From: Adiantum capillus-veneris
Lineage: Eukaryota; Streptophyta; Polypodiopsida; Polypodiales; Pteridaceae
Reading direction: 5' to 3'
Assembly: GCA_014529385.2 (NCBI GenBank)
Contig: CM043959.1
Location: forward strand, 88,500,029 to 88,564,028
Length of the DNA: 64,000 bases
Shown: in pieces, positions 1 through 12,879 of the stretch
How the letters are laid out: every line of letters begins with the position of its first letter
Position numbering within the stretch: position 1 is the first letter of the stretch
Position numbers and translations under genes: made by a program
Notes under the pieces: model-generated
The model's database searches: none
What the model was told of the DNA's origin: nothing
Seen by the model: the letters and a program-made list of their open reading frames with translations, nothing else

Positions 1-439
1 TGGAGGCAATCTTTGTCAATGTAGAAGTGTGCGTGATTTAGAGCAAGATCATCTTGGTCTTATAGGTGGAGCAACAAACCTACAGAGAGAGAGTGCTTAT
101 GAGCTTTGAGCTCTCATATCTGTAAGCTTGGTAACTCAATTTTGAGTTAGGAAATGAGCAAGGGTTTTTCGTAAGGGTTTTCCAGTGTGTGCCATAAGTG
201 CACAAGGTGTGAATCCAAATTGCTAAAGCTGAATCCAATTTTTTGAAGCTGAATCGAATTGCTCAACTGAATCAGATTGCTGGATAATCTGAATTTTGTA
301 CAGTAAGTTTTTTGAGACTGGCTTAGAGGAGTCTATGCAGCTGATTTTGTGCTTCTTTGTTAGCGGCTATCAGTGTTGCAGACCAAGTTTGAGATTTTGA
401 TCAACAGAGGCTTCAATTTTCTATTTATGGGATGAACTC

Positions 440-760
440 ATGGCAAGCAACAATGATAGCCACAACCTTTTTCACATCAAGAAGCTTGAGGGTGCACACA
501 AATTTTCCCATATGGAAAAAACAAGGCTACAATGTCTTGGTACAGAAGAAACAAGTGAAGTAGCAAAGGGGGGAATAAAAAAATAGAGGCAACAACCAGT
601 CTCCTGGGAAAGATGTTGTGTGCCATCATTGTGGCAAGAAAGGACACTTTAAGCATGATTATTTTAAGTAGAAGAAAGAAAAGGCAAGGGTAAAAAGTTT
701 GATGATAGTAGGGATGAGAAAAACAATGGTCAACCTAAAAAGAAGAGAACAGTTAAGATA
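440..760 (+). pseudogene. copia-A gag remnant with broken zinc knuckle
   Basis: An ATG at 440 opens a peptide beginning MASNNDSHNLF, typical of copia gag N-termini. It runs out after about 30 codons, and the central gag domain is missing, so there is a large internal deletion around 510-610. At about 614-665 a CCHC nucleic-acid-binding knuckle is readable as CHHCGKKGHFKHDY. The last cysteine is replaced by tyrosine (TGT to TAT), so zinc binding would be lost. The original product was the capsid/nucleocapsid protein. Confidence 0.7.
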
Positions 761-784
761 GAGGAAATCAATGTAGTCAATCAT

Positions 785-1018
785 GTGGACAGTGGCAATG
801 ATATTCTCTCTACTTCTTCTTTTAGTGCACAATATTTGGTTGTTGATTTTGATGATGACATGCATACCTGGATTTTGGATTCAGGTGCTTCATTCCATGT
901 GACACCACATCGGGAATGGTTCTCTAGATACAATGCTAGCAGACAGGATGTTGTTCATTTGGGGGACAACCATGCATGCAATATTGTGGGAATTGGCAGT
1001 ATGCAGCTAAAATTTTAG
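785..1018 (+). pseudogene. copia-A aspartic protease fragment
   Basis: The reading frame contains WILDSGASFHVT at about 869-905. The DSG triad is the catalytic aspartate motif of copia protease, which processes the polyprotein. The frame continues through typical protease residues and stops at 1016-1018 just after QLKF, before the conserved end of the domain. The following GAG-pre-integrase region is scrambled among frames. Confidence 0.75.
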
Positions 1019-1259
1019 CATCGATGAAATTTTACATTGCATCATGTGAGGAATGTACACGAGCTCAAGAAGAGCCTAATAAGCACAGGGTAGCTAGATG
1101 CTAATGGATATCACACTACTTTGGGGATTGTAGGTGGAAAATCAGCAAGAGATCTATGATCATTTCTAGAGGTCCTAAAAGTGACACTCTGTATCCACTT
1201 CATGTATCTAGTGTGCAGGACCATGCAGTCACCATAGCCAAGCAACCAAGTGTTTCCTT

Positions 1260-2204
1260 GTGACATGGTAGGTTGGGACATATGAGTCAAACTGAAATAA
1301 AGGTGCTTTCTTGTTTGGGGTATTTACCGTTTTGAGTTACGCTGATTTTGACCATTGTGATCATTGTATCTATGGAAAGCATGCTCAAAATCATCCTAGG
1401 AAATCTCTTTCATTGAAGGCTTCTCCCTTGGAATTGGTACATTTTGATGTATGTCAGATACTAGGGCTATCTCTAGGGGACAACAGTATTTTGGGAGTAT
1501 TTGTTAACTTTCTGGTTGATTCTACCCGCAAGGTGTGGGTATATCCGATCGTGCATAAGGATAAGGCCATGGATAAGTTCAAACAATTTGTGGCACTTGC
1601 TGAAAATCAGGTCAATAGTAAGGTAAAGTATCTACACTCTAACAATGGGGGTGAGTATGAGTCAAAGTCTCTCTGGGACTTTTGTGATAATAAAGGGATA
1701 AAGAGGGAGCTGATTTCACCTCATAATCCACCCCAGAATGGTGTTGTAGAGAAGGTGAATTGGACTATTCAAGAAAAGATCCAATGTATGATGTCTCATG
1801 TTGCATTACCCCATGGTTTTTGGATAGAGGTTGTTATGATAGCCGTACATTTGATTAATCAATCACGACACAGATCTTTGGGTGGGGGAGTTCCCTAGGA
1901 AGCGTGGTTGAGCAAGCCACCTTTGTATGCTCATTTGAGAGTGTTTGGTTGTGAAGCTTTTGTACACATCCTAAAGGAAGATCGCAACAAGTTTGAGCCA
2001 AAGTCTTGTAATTGTGTATTCTGTGATGATGGTGAAATGGGGTATAGATTATGGGATTCCAAAAAGAGGAGAATTGCTTGCAATCATGATGTAATCTTCT
2101 GGGAGGATGGCATGCACACACAACCTCAAAGGACTGAAGAAGTCAAGAGAGTTGTTTTTTGGGAAGATGTACCTTTTGGACAGCAATGTATGCCCAATGG
2201 TTAG
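1260..2204 (+). pseudogene. copia-A integrase fragment
   Basis: The frame 1311-1898 covers the integrase zinc region (CDHCIYGKH) and much of the rve catalytic core. The first catalytic Asp is in VHFDVC. The second lies in a SDNGGEY-type motif that here reads HSNNGGEY, so the Asp is now Asn. The Glu is kept in NPPQNGVVEK. A second frame from 1908 holds the conserved HLRVFGCEAFVH segment that follows the core in copia. A stop at 1896-1898 and the D-to-N change make it inactive. Confidence 0.85.
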
Positions 2205-2529
2205 TAGAAAATTGCTGCTGATGTTCCCAAAAGTGTAGGGAATGGTGTTGAAAATGGTCAGCCAAAAATTTCCCATCATAATCCATAGTTGGAGCAGCAA
2301 AAATTAGGACAATTACAATTGGCAGTCTCACATGCATGACATCATGCAAGACAGTCAGTCAAGATATCAAGCTGCATATTTGTAGGCTGGACAACAAGCT
2401 AAAATTATGGAGCCTTTGGTTTGAAGGTCAACCCGACCATCAAGGCAGCCGGATAGATTTTATCCTCCTTGTACTGATTATGTCATGTTGATAGATTGTG
2501 GTGTCTTGCTTCAAGGAAGCATCAGCTAG

Positions 2530-3430
2530 TCGGGATAGCGAGAAATGGTATAAGGCCATACTATCAAAAATGGAATCTTTGGAGAAGAATGATACTTGGG
2601 ATTTGGTGCATTTTCTAAAATCACAGAAATTTTCTATGAAAATGGGTTTACAAAAAGAAAGTCACTTTTGAAGGGCCTCGATAAAGTACAAGGCATTGTT
2701 GGTTGTCAAAGGGTACAAGTAGGAACATGGAATTGATTTTGATGAGACTTTTTCTCTCGTACTCAAGATAACTACTTTGCCGATTGTTTTGGGCTTGGTT
2801 GCATCAAGGGATTGGGAACTCACACAGATGGATGTAAAAACCTCATTTTTACATGGTGATTTGCATGAGGAAAACTATACGTAGTAGCCTGAAGGTTTTA
2901 TTGCAAAAGGGAAGAAAAAAGATGGCATGTAAACTCAAAAAGAGTTTGTATGGGCTGAAACAGGCACCTCAAGAATGGTATCAAAAATTTGATACATTCA
3001 TGCAATCACAAGGGTTCATCCGGAGTCAGATTGCTCACTGCTTGTACACCAAGAGGGTAGCAGACGGTAGTCTGATTATCTTGGTTTGCATGTCAATGAT
3101 ATGTTGATTGTAAGTCGGAATGTTAACACATTGGACATGCTGAGGCAAAGCCTACATAACAACTTTGATATGAAGGATCTCGGTGATGAGAATCATATTC
3201 TTGGAATGTGTATATTTAGGGACATGTCAAAATGTCTCCTTTATCTGTCGCAGCAAGAACATGTATCCAAGATTTTGCAACGTTTCCATATGGAGGGGGG
3301 GAAAGAAATTGGTGTACCTTTGCCTCCATATGTGAAAATTAGTGCAACAAACAACCCTACATGTAATGATGAAAAGGTTGAAATGGCCAAGATTCTGTAT
3401 GATGTATGCTATGGTGGCTGCACGTCTTGA
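2530..3430 (+). pseudogene. copia-A reverse transcriptase fragment
   Basis: Pieces in different frames give the copia RT order. Palm residues ELTQMDVKTSFLHGDL lie near 2817-2865, KKSLYGLKQAPQEWY near 2937-2982, and the catalytic YVDDM region reads VNDMLIV near 3088-3110. One catalytic Asp is therefore Asn, in addition to several frameshifts. The region ends in the thumb/connection (SKILQRFHME). The family copies element RNA into DNA; this copy cannot. Confidence 0.8.
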
Positions 3431-3439
3431 TATTGCATT

Positions 3440-4010
3440 TGCGGTGTGATAGTTAGCAGGCACATGGAAAATTATGGCAGAAAGCATGGCGAAGTAGTGA
3501 AGGGTATTATGAGTTACCTCAAGGGCAAAAAGGATTTGTGCATCTACTTTGGCAAGCAGAAGGCATTTATGGTGGGATTTATGGATGCATACTATGCTGG
3601 TCATGCAAACTACACGAATTCTACTTCAAGATATGATTTCACGTTCACAGGGGTAGCAGTCTCTTGGATATCCAATCTACAAAAGTGTCTTGCATTGTCT
3701 ACAATAGAGGTAGAGTATGTTGCTGCCATGGAGGCATGCAAGGAGGATTTATGACTTTCACACTTGGTGGGAGAGCTTGGAATTTCAAAAGATTCCACTT
3801 CTTCATTGTGACAGCCATAGTGCTATCATGCTAGCTCAAAATCCTATCTTTCATGCAAAGATGAAGCACATACTAGTGCACTATCACTTTATCCAGGAAG
3901 TACTTGACAACAAGAGCATTGATCTTGTCAAGGTACATATGAATGATAATCGTATAGACCTTCTCACAAAGGGTCTTTACCTGAGAAGTTTGCTCATTAC
4001 CGACAAATGA
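3440..4010 (+). pseudogene. copia-A RNase H fragment
   Basis: Two overlapping frames give the copia RNase H domain. The first contains GFMDAYYAGH and AVSWISNLQKCLALSTIEVE near 3570-3710. The second contains PLLHCDSHSAIMLAQNP, then HYHFIQEVLDNKSIDLV near 3795-3930. It ends just before a purine-rich stretch preceding the presumed 3' LTR. A frameshift near 3740 separates the halves. Confidence 0.8.
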
Positions 4011-4098
4011 TGGGGCTTAGATAGATATAGGTTTTTTTAGCTTTGTACATACCTGATTCCTTTCTCCACTTTAGGCACGTTGCCTTTAGGTGGGAGGT

Positions 4099-4448
4099 TG
4101 TTGGGATAAAGAACCACATGCATGCTCGCACACTTATTGTGTGGTTGTATAATCACACCCTTATCGTATGGTTGTATAATCCTACACTATATCTTTAAAA
4201 AAAACCAAAAGAGGTACAACTCTTTTGTACCCACAAACACTACGTCGAAGCTGTCCTCTCCATCTCTAGTGTGTGCATCTCCATCACTTCCTTACTTCAT
4301 CTAATTCTGTAGTACAATCAAACTGTTGTGTCTGAATTCTGCAAACTGCTGAATCTAAATCTATAGATTGAACATACTACTAAGTCTGAATTTGCAGTTC
4401 AAGCTTTCCTTACAAAATAGTCTTTTAGATCTCATTAGATGCTCCTAC
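4099..4448 (+). repeat. Probable 3' LTR of copia-A
   Basis: A polypurine-like tract (AGGTGGGAGGT, 4088-4098) follows the RNase H domain and is followed at once by TGTTGGGAT. That is the usual start of a plant copia LTR, and phrases of this kind (GGAGGTTGTTGGGA) are common there. I could not align it with the leader at 1-439, so the right boundary, placed near CTCCTACA at 4441-4448, is a guess. Confidence 0.45.
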
Positions 4449-4480
4449 AATGTTTTAACTTCCTTTCTTATCAAGGCTTG

Positions 4481-4724
4481 AGAGAGAGAGAGAGAGAGAG
4501 AAGAGAGAGAAAGAGAGAGAGAGAGAGAACCAAAAATAAAACATGAGTAACTTTATTCTCACCCAAGTAATCGGATATATATTTTGGGATTGTTCCTATG
4601 TAATTAAAAATTTGCTTTTTCTTCTTCTCTTTGTCCTTCTCCCCATAGGTATTCAATTGTTGAAGACTTGTCGTGTAGAACTTTAATGTCTCTTTAGAAT
4701 GTTTCTACACCCTTAAACATTTTG

Positions 4725-4765
<41 letters not shown>

Positions 4766-4798
4766 CTTGCCCCGTCATTCGTTGAGCACTAAAATTTT

Positions 4799-4834
<36 letters not shown>
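4481..4834. repeat. GA and CT microsatellites
   Basis: Simple repeats: GA at about 4481-4527 and CT tracts at about 4730-4762 and 4802-4833. No gene is seen between them. Confidence 0.95.
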
Positions 4835-4836
<2 letters not shown>

Positions 4837-4837
4837 G

Positions 4838-5183
4838 TGGTTAATTTTTTTATAGACACCCATGCTTGTTAAAATTCATAGAATTTATAGATTTTTAAGT
4901 GTGGCCCACATTTTAACTCTTAAAAATAGAAATGCCAAATTATCGCAGAACTAATAAAAGGACCATCAATTGGAAATCTCTCTTCTCCTTTGGGGCTCCA
5001 ATGTTAGTGTTGGTTTTTGTTCTGCATTAAATTGATTTCAAGGCATTTTTGTCATTTTCTACGTGTGAAAAATGTTAGCTACCCTTTCAATAAACACTAT
5101 GATGCACAAAAAATTAAAATATCTTGAAAATTTTAAGTGCAAGGGTGCCCCTAGTGAAACGGAATTCCTATGAGCTTGATGGT

Positions 5184-5221
<38 letters not shown>

Positions 5222-5403
5222 GTCACTAACATGGATAGCAACCCCTTTATTTGCATGCATGTCCTCAAACCAAGACAATGCCCAAGTAGACACATGGATA
5301 GGCGAGCTTTCTTCTTTTTCTCAATCTCTTTAAAGAAATATAAATTTATACAAATTTTTGAAAAACATCATTATTGGTCTTTAAGAAAGCCCCTTGAAAA
5401 AAT

Positions 5404-5458
<55 letters not shown>

Positions 5459-5794
5459 AGTTGATTTTTGAAAGGCACTCGTGCTTGTTAAAATTCATAG
5501 ATTTTTAAGTGTGGCCCACATTTCAACTCTTAGAAATAAAGATGCCAAAATATGCCCAAACTGGTAAAAGACCCATCAACTAGGAAATATCTCTCCCCAT
5601 TTCAAGGTGTCAATGTTAGCGTTGGGTTTTGTTGGGCATTTTATCCATTTCAAAGCATTTTTCTCGTTTTTTACGGGTGAAAAATATAAGCTACCTTTTA
5701 ATAATACACTATAATGCCAAGAAAATCGTAATATCTTGGAAAATTGAAGGACAAGGGAGTCCCTAGTGAGATGGAGTCCCTATGAGCTTGATGG

Positions 5795-5838
<44 letters not shown>

Positions 5839-6020
5839 CGTGGTCACTAACGTAGACAACATCCCCTTACTTTGCATGCATGTCCTCAAAGCAAGACAAC
5901 CCCCAAGTCGACACATGGACAAGTGAGCTTTCTCTTTTTTCTCAATCTATTTAGAAAAATAAAAACTTGCATAAATCTCTAAAAATACTAATATTGATCT
6001 TGAAAAAGGTCCTTGAAAAA
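4838..6020. repeat. ~610-bp tandem duplication with CT tracts
   Basis: Two adjacent copies, about 4838-5403 and 5459-6020, share the same succession of phrases. Examples are CTTGTTAAAATTCATAG, AGTGTGGCCCACATTT, CTATGAGCTTGATGGTAA, then a CT run and TTTGCATGCATGTCCTCAAA. Offsets are near 610 bases. Each copy holds an internal CT tract (5188-5219; 5799-5836), and a third tract (5405-5457) lies at the junction. Divergence is moderate with small indels. No coding capacity is evident. Confidence 0.85.
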
Positions 6021-6077
6021 AAACCAAATATATCTTTAAAAATCAAAATTTTATTAAATAATAAAGTCTCCACTAAA

Positions 6078-6183
6078 ATTACATTTTCATTGTTATGTGC
6101 ATTGAAACTGACACCTTTATTACATTTTCATTGTTATGTGCATTGAAACTGACACTAAAATTATATTTTCATTGTTATGTGCA
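6078..6183. repeat. 41-bp minisatellite, 2.6 copies
   Basis: The unit starting ATTACATTTTCATTGTTATG begins at 6078, 6119 and 6160 with an exact 41-base period. The third copy is partial and carries one substitution. Confidence 0.95.
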
Positions 6184-7126
6184 GAGCTTGTGAGACGGGT
6201 ACGGACTCATGGAGTTGGCAGAAGTTAGCATTGGAGGAGGCTGCAGAGGAGTAACAGGTGACGAGGCCCTGGACGGTGTATTTGTAAGGTCTCCGACCCC
6301 GAGCTAAAAGAGCACCATTGTACCATGAATATATCATAATGGAAAAAGTTACTATTTTAAGCAGTTTTCCAAAATTTGTCGGTGCCATGATGTTTAGAAT
6401 GTCATAAAGCTTCCAAAAATGAATTAAAATAATTTTTGTAAGAATTTTTCAAAAATAGTAAGTTTTTGGTCGCCTGACCCGTTTAGTTTTAATCGTCTCG
6501 AAAAACTGCACCCGTACCCCGAATTTGAAAAAATGCATTTTCGGACACCGGGGGCTGCTAAATATGGCAGGTACTCAAGATTATGCACCTTAGTTCTAGC
6601 TTAGCATAGCAAGTTTCGGCATCAAAATCTGATTAGAATTGCCCGTCTAGGATTAAAAACAATTTTTCCTAAGGTTGTGCGAGGAGGCACCGAGGCTCGG
6701 GAGCTGTGTGGGAATCGACTCCAGGTCACTGTTGAGTTGATATGGTAGGTAGAGGGCGCTGCTCACACATAGATAGGGCTCGTGGGCTACTTTCCCAGCT
6801 TGAGAGATAGTGAGAGAGTGAGCTAGAATAGCAAATGGGACACTTTGCAGCCCATGCACCAACTTCCCAGCAGGATACCCAATTCTACCGGTGCTAAAAC
6901 AAAATCGTGAATTAATTCTGAGATATTCGTTAGACACAATTACTTAAGTGTTTCAGCTGAATTTTTTCATAGTGAATACTTAATTTTTCCTTTTTTTTTT
7001 TTAATCTTTATTCGACCCCATGCAAGTAACCCTGCCCATGAAGGCTTGAGTGAACTCCAGACCAGCATAGCAGGTGATTTTGAAATTTTGAGCTTGTGAT
7101 CCTATATAAGAGCATGCTCACACACA
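6184..7126. other. No gene seen
   Basis: Short open frames exist on both strands (longest 94 codons at 6653-6937, minus), but none has a recognisable domain or a plausible gene structure. I see no terminal repeats here. Confidence 0.5.
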
Positions 7127-7159
7127 CATAAATACATATATGCTCACACACACACACAC

Positions 7160-7228
<69 letters not shown>
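7127..7228. repeat. CA microsatellite
   Basis: A long (CA)n run, nearly pure from about 7164 to 7228, preceded by imperfect CA repeats. Minus-strand frames reading Val-Cys repeats here are artefacts of it. Confidence 0.97.
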
Positions 7229-7230
<2 letters not shown>

Positions 7231-7775
7231 TGAGGAGATGCTGCCGGCAGACATAGTCTTTGGAAGAGGAGCTAGGAGGGAAGTTGCTGCCCGTTTCTCG
7301 TCTCAAGGAGGCCCTTGCATCAAAATTTCGAGAGGAATTCAGCCGTAACCTCGATAATTTTCGATTTAATTCATGCTTGTTGAAATTTCCTCTCTAATAT
7401 CCTCTTAATTTCGCCAAGTACCGGCCATCTCACAGAGCAATGACGAGGAAATGTGGAGGTAGGTCAAGTTTTAATTCAAGTTTGATAAAGCAACATTGCA
7501 TTCGATAAGGTAGGATAAAAAACACATTTCCCAACATGTTGGAAATCAACGGAAACCATGGCACTTAAATTAATTGTATTTTATATTCAAGTAGGAAAGA
7601 ATGCTTTCGGAATATACTGTCTGAAGTAGGAAAGATTGGTTGCTAGGGAAAATTTAGCTCAGCTAGTTCATTTTCAATTCCAATGTTGATCTAGTCTGAA
7701 CCCCCTCTTGATAAACAGGGGGCAGCTCGCGAAGTTATTCGCAGGAGCTAGAGTTCCTGGTTAAGGGCTGTTGAA

Positions 7776-7859
7776 TCCACGACTGTTGGTTAAGCGGTGG
7801 ATATCCACGACTGCTGGTTAAGCGGTGGAAGTCCACGACTGCTAGTTAAGCGGTGGACA
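7776..7859. repeat. 28-bp minisatellite, 3 copies
   Basis: The phrase TCCACGACTG(C/T)TGGTTAAG recurs at 7776, 7804 and 7832, each followed by CGGTGGA, with a 28-base period. The surrounding 7.7-8.0 kb is GC-richer than its neighbours. Confidence 0.9.
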
Positions 7860-9389
7860 ACTTGGTTGTATGGGCAACTAGGCGATAACGGGAGGAGTAA
7901 ACTCTCGCTGGAGGAGGGATGTTGTACCTCCAGAGCATTGGAATTTTAATGAATAAGTTTGAGTAGAATTTTTACTAGAATTACTGTCTTGGTGCCGCTT
8001 TGCAATACTGGTTGAAGGGATGTATTAAGGAGCTTGTGAATCGAAAACTAATCAATGAACTTATGTGTTGAACAACCATGTGTGGTAGTAATTAAATAAC
8101 AAAAAGGAAGCGTGAGTATGGGGTGGAAAGTGGGGGCTTGGCTCGGGTTGCCAATGCCTATGAGAAGGGTGATCTCGATTAGTCGGGAACTCTCCGTTCC
8201 CATAGTGTTATAAATCGATGCTAGTATTACTCATTTCCCCAAGAGCGGCGAAGCCTCAAGTGTATGTGCCTCTGAAACATGGAGAAAAAGGCACTCGGGA
8301 CTTCTCTCCTCTTGGAAGGTGGGTCTTAGGATTGCTAGATAAGTTAATCACGCTTCCCTTGCGGGGTGGAACTAGATCTCGATGCTAGTAGGCTCGAACT
8401 TGACTCACTTTGTGATGAGAGATCGTCCGCTAGATGAACCATAAACCACTTTGTTTGCTTCCGCTGTAGATCTAGTGGCCACCAGGTTTACCATCAGATC
8501 CGTCGTTTGAGACGACGGGGTGGGGACCTCACAGTGTTGGAGACTAGAGGCCGTGGATCGAGTGGCGAGATCATGACAGGTAGAATTGCTACTGGGTTTC
8601 TGATTAGCCATGGAGACGTCGTAGGGCTGCACAGTACTGGCCTTCGATTCCCTTTGAGACCAATTGCACTGCGACACACCCCTAGATTGAGTGACAGATA
8701 TGGGAACAACAAAACATGCACCTCAAACACGAGAGAGTGCGAGAGAGAGAATCTCTCCAAATTTCTTCCCATTGGCGCGCTTGTCGCCAAACTCATTAAA
8801 GATTAAAGATTTTCCTCTCGCTAACTTAAGACACCGATCATAAAAAACCTTTGAATTTTTTACAAACCGGACACCTGGTCATGGAGGTTGCACAAGAAAA
8901 GAGGAGCCAGACTCTAATTTCAAGCACATTCAATAATATAATCTTGAAAAAAATCTTATCTCAATATCTTTCGAGAGAAAACATGACATTGTCACCCACT
9001 CAATGTCACTCTTAACTTTTTCATGAGTGCTCACTATAGCACTCACCAATCAAACATTTTCATTTTTTGTTTTATTTTTTAAAATACATATGAGATTTTT
9101 CACTAAAAAAAGGGACACATCACTATGACCTTAGCCCTTTGGGCAGACCAAAAATAAATTTCACCAACTATATAGTGCAAGGACACGCTAAAGAGATAAA
9201 AACTTTTAAAAAAATCCAAGCAAAAGAAAAACACAAATGTATGAATGTGCACACACACCACCATTTCTTCTTTATATCGAGAAAAGTCTTTTGACTTTAG
9301 AGATTCACGAGTCTTCATTTCCTAAACTCACCTTTCACTTGTGTACTTAAGATGTATTGAAATAATTTTTATTTTTTTGAGACTGGGAA
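7860..9389. other. No gene seen
   Basis: Frames of up to 100 codons on both strands overlap at 8405-8806 in a GC-richer stretch. They mirror each other and show no domain. A purine-rich GGAGGAGGGATGTTGTA near 7910-7925 resembles a polypurine tract plus LTR start, but no coding relic precedes it. Confidence 0.45.
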
Positions 9390-9743
9390 GACCTAATTGA
9401 ATAATAGCAAATCCATAATATCTTCACATTGTGAAATGAAAGAATGAAAGAGATGACATTTCCATTATGAATGCTAGAAATAGTTTTAAAGTATGTCCCA
9501 TGATGCGGTTAGAGAAACCGAAAAGATATTTAACTCTCATCACATCAATGATTGGTTTTCTCAATTCACATCCAAAGCTCATCATCATTTTGAAAGTAGC
9601 CATAACAATTATCCCTTCCACATAGTCCTTCCTTTGGTAGCATGCCAAAAATGATGTGCGTAAATATTCAATCAACTCGAAGAATGATATGTCAAAATAC
9701 AAAATATGCAATTGTGAGATAAAACTTTAAATTTTTTTAAAAA

Positions 9744-9784
<41 letters not shown>

Positions 9785-10085
9785 AAAACAACAAAACATG
9801 CACAAGCATGAACAAGAAGGCCTCGTAAGAAATGAGAGAGTATTTAAAATTAGTGAAAGTAAGGAACTCTAGACTCCATAAAAATTAAATCGATCAATTT
9901 TTTGAAAAAACTGTGCCTAATATTGAATGACAAGAAACCCATAATATCACACAATGTGAAATAAAAAAAATTGAAAGAAATGACGTTTCCACCATGGATG
10001 CTTTAAAATGGTCTCAAAATATATCCCATGATGCTTCTTTAACTCGCATCACATCAAAGCTCATCATCGTTTTGGACTCACCCAA
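9390..10085. repeat. Diverged duplicated segment around a CT tract
   Basis: Phrases at about 9390-9600 recur at about 9913-10080 in the same order. Examples are CCATAATATC, GTGAAAT, GAAAGA(G/A)ATGAC, TCCCATGATGC and AAAGCTCATCATC. The copies are separated by ~520 bases and flank a pure CT tract at about 9747-9782. Similarity is roughly 75-80 per cent by eye. No coding capacity is seen. Confidence 0.75.
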
Positions 10086-12879
10086 AACTAGCCTTGGAAG
10101 TTGGAAAAGAAGAGAGCTAGACATACATTTAGCATTTTAATATTTCCTGTATTGATTGAAGTTTTACATCATTACATGACCTGTCTTTCTTATCATTTTA
10201 TGGTTTTAGAATGCCAATGTGAACCTTTGCCTTGTTGTTATGAGCAAAATTGAAGCTAACTGTACCTTTTTTGCACTATCTTTTACCCCGCCTTTGCTAG
10301 GTGGAAAATTGGGTGTTGCAAGCTCATGAGTGAAGAGTTGGACTATTATGATCAAGATGCCTATAGGTGAGCAGCTACTGTGTGCTAAACCTAAATATAT
10401 GAGCAAGCATTAGTCATATCAAGAGGTTGGAATGGAGAGTGAATGAGGAATTTAAAGAGGTAGCTACAAGAAGAAAGGTACAAGTTGATGTAGTGTAGAA
10501 GAGATAGGAGTAGACTAGCCAAGTGAAAATTATGACTATGACAAGTTCATAATCAAGTGACAAGTCTTCTCAAGTCTCAAGGCCCTTATATATATATAGG
10601 TTTATACTATTCATCCTTTACATGGCCCCTTTGATTGGTGCGCTTATTATTGTTAGAATATATTAAGAATGATGTTAGATAAGCTCTTTTGTTGAGTTCA
10701 CATGCTATGTTTACATATTTATGAGTGAATTGGAACCGCACCCGACCGCCCCACACCCCACCCATGCGTGCCTAGGCCCCACATAAAACATCAACCAAGG
10801 TTTTTTTTCTCCTTTTTGTCAAAGTGCCAATATGATTTGAAGCTTGTGCAATGAAGCATGACTTTGCACAAGCAATGACGTCATTGCATTAGAAGCGTTG
10901 TAAAGGAACCTATGTGCAATTTGTATTTTGGACCATAGGAATTGCATTGAATCATTGATTTTTAAGTTTAAATTGAGATAAAAATGTCCACTAAACATTA
11001 ATCTATGTACTTAACTATTTGCACAAGTAATCAAGTTTCTATACGGTTTCAAGTGGTGGTTTAGGACTTTGGAGATTCAGCTTTAAGAATGTTTTGTATA
11101 TCTAGCCTGGAGGTGGGCCATAATGTTTTACTAAGTGGAATCTTGCCAGATTCCTTGGGCTCTAAAAGGGAAAAGGTAAGCTAGTTAAGGAGAAGAAAAG
11201 GGAGACATGGCACGTGGAGGGGGGAGAGACAAGGGATTAGCAATGGATGGGGTCTTTTATTTCCAAGTGCAGTGCGACACGTGCAAGAGAAAGCTGTAGA
11301 GCAGGAAGGGGGGGTAGTCGAGGTAGTTGCAGACTGTCTGAGAGCTGAGGCTAGGGGATGTAAGAATAAAAATTATCTCTCTCCTTCCTCTTGACACATG
11401 TTATGGTGCCATCAAGATATTTCCTCTCTGTTGCATGTCTTTAGGTCTTTTGCTACAGTACGTATGTAGGTGACGGTGGTGGTGGGAGGACCTTGTACGA
11501 GGTGGGAAATACTGCAGTTCGGAGCAAGGCAGGGGGGTTCACACCCAGTGTAGTATGTGTTATATTATTAAGTTATTGGGTATCCATTGTCTCTAATGCT
11601 GCGAGGCATCAATTTGCATTGAAAATCCCGCTTCTCTGTAGAAATATCTACCATCGCTCAGATTTCTTCACCATCTATCCCTCTTTAACATGCATCTTTT
11701 GCACCTTCTCCAGTTGTACTTGGTTGAAGATAATGTGAGGAATGCTTTTGAACCTGTACTACAAGGCAGAGGTTTGTGTGTGTGCGTGTGTGTGTAGTTG
11801 CCATGGTGCACTGTGTGTTAGGTAGGGCATAGAATTGCCAATGCATGTACTTGAAAGAATTCTCTTGCATCGTGAGCAATTATGTATGGGGAAACACATT
11901 TCTAGCAAGCTACAAATGAAGGTCCTTGAGAGATTACTCTCGCATGATGAGTGGCCATGCATGGAGCTGAGGCTACATGCCATGGATGTACCAAGGGATA
12001 ATGGGTAGGGCAGAACAACCATTGAGGGCATTGGAGCAGGGCAAAAGATGTGGGGGGCATCTATAGGCACCACGTTCAGGGAGAGGGCATCGGAGGTGCA
12101 GGTTAGTGTCAGGGGAGATGTGCAACTAGAGCTCTGCATGTCAAGCTCTAGGGGAGGATGTACAGTGACGAAAACGAGGAGACCTACTTGCATTATGGTT
12201 TTACTTTGCTATGCGTAGATTCAACCATGGAATCTATGGAGATTCCCTCTAATAAAGAGAGAATGGATCGAGTAGTAAGTACTTTAGTGCTTGACGTGTA
12301 CTTTTTAATTTGTTTAATGGTTCTAGCACAAGAAAAGGATAAACAAATTCTCAAAATCCAAATTTTTTGTACAAATGACCTTAAAGGCACCCCTCCTTGC
12401 TTAGGAGGGGTGCATATTTGTAGTTTATGGGCCTTCCTTAGAGAACCCATCAGTGGCTTTGAATTGTTTTCAATTGTTCATAAGGTGGTGGTGGTTTTTG
12501 GGTAATAATGAAGATATTTGAAAATTGAGCAAAACTCCCCTGCAAACAACCTTTTCTCCTATGTTTGCAAAGCATGTTTGTTTTCCTTACCATATACTTG
12601 TTCTTTCTATAATCGAGACATAAAATTTTGGAGTATTCTCCCATTTTAATAGTAATTCTTTCAATTTTTTGAGAGAATATTCCATTTTCCTCTTATTGTT
12701 TGTCAATGTTTTTAAAATATTTTCCTGAAAACTTAAAAAACCAACATATCTAGAGGTGAACTACAATCTTCCAATTTTGCACGTTTCTTACATTCTAGTT
12801 TAAAATTAGAGAAAAATCCCACTATTTTTTGGTGGATACATTTAACTTAGCCTTTTCAAGAGCATTGCTCTTGACCAAC
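10086..12879. other. No gene seen
   Basis: Several frames of 60-144 codons occur (longest 11759-12193, minus), but they overlap frames on the other strand and show no domain. Short GT repeats lie at 11773-11797. Nothing here can be supported as a gene. Confidence 0.5.

Larger units (their letters stand above)
1..4448 (+). mobile_element. Degenerate Ty1/copia retrotransposon (copia-A)
   Basis: Copia domain order is readable on the plus strand: gag start, protease, integrase, reverse transcriptase, RNase H, then a polypurine tract and probable 3' LTR. Coding is broken by many stops and frameshifts, and gag is internally deleted. Integrase before reverse transcriptase is the copia (not gypsy) order. 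The first ~439 bases are an untranslated leader with repeated 'gctgaatc' phrases. The 5' LTR and primer-binding site lie outside the window or are lost. The right edge is placed only approximately. Confidence 0.85.

Noticed and set aside
7008-7306. Minus-strand frames rich in Val-Cys
   Set aside because: They are translations of the CA microsatellite.
7905-7935. Purine tract followed by TGTTGTA, like a polypurine tract and LTR start
   Set aside because: No retroelement coding precedes it and no matching LTR was found.
8405-8806. Overlapping ~100-codon frames on both strands
   Set aside because: They mirror each other in a GC-richer stretch; no conserved motif on either strand.
11759-12193. 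144-codon minus-strand frame
   Set aside because: No domain, no ATG-context or intron support, and overlapping frames on the other strand; it looks like chance.
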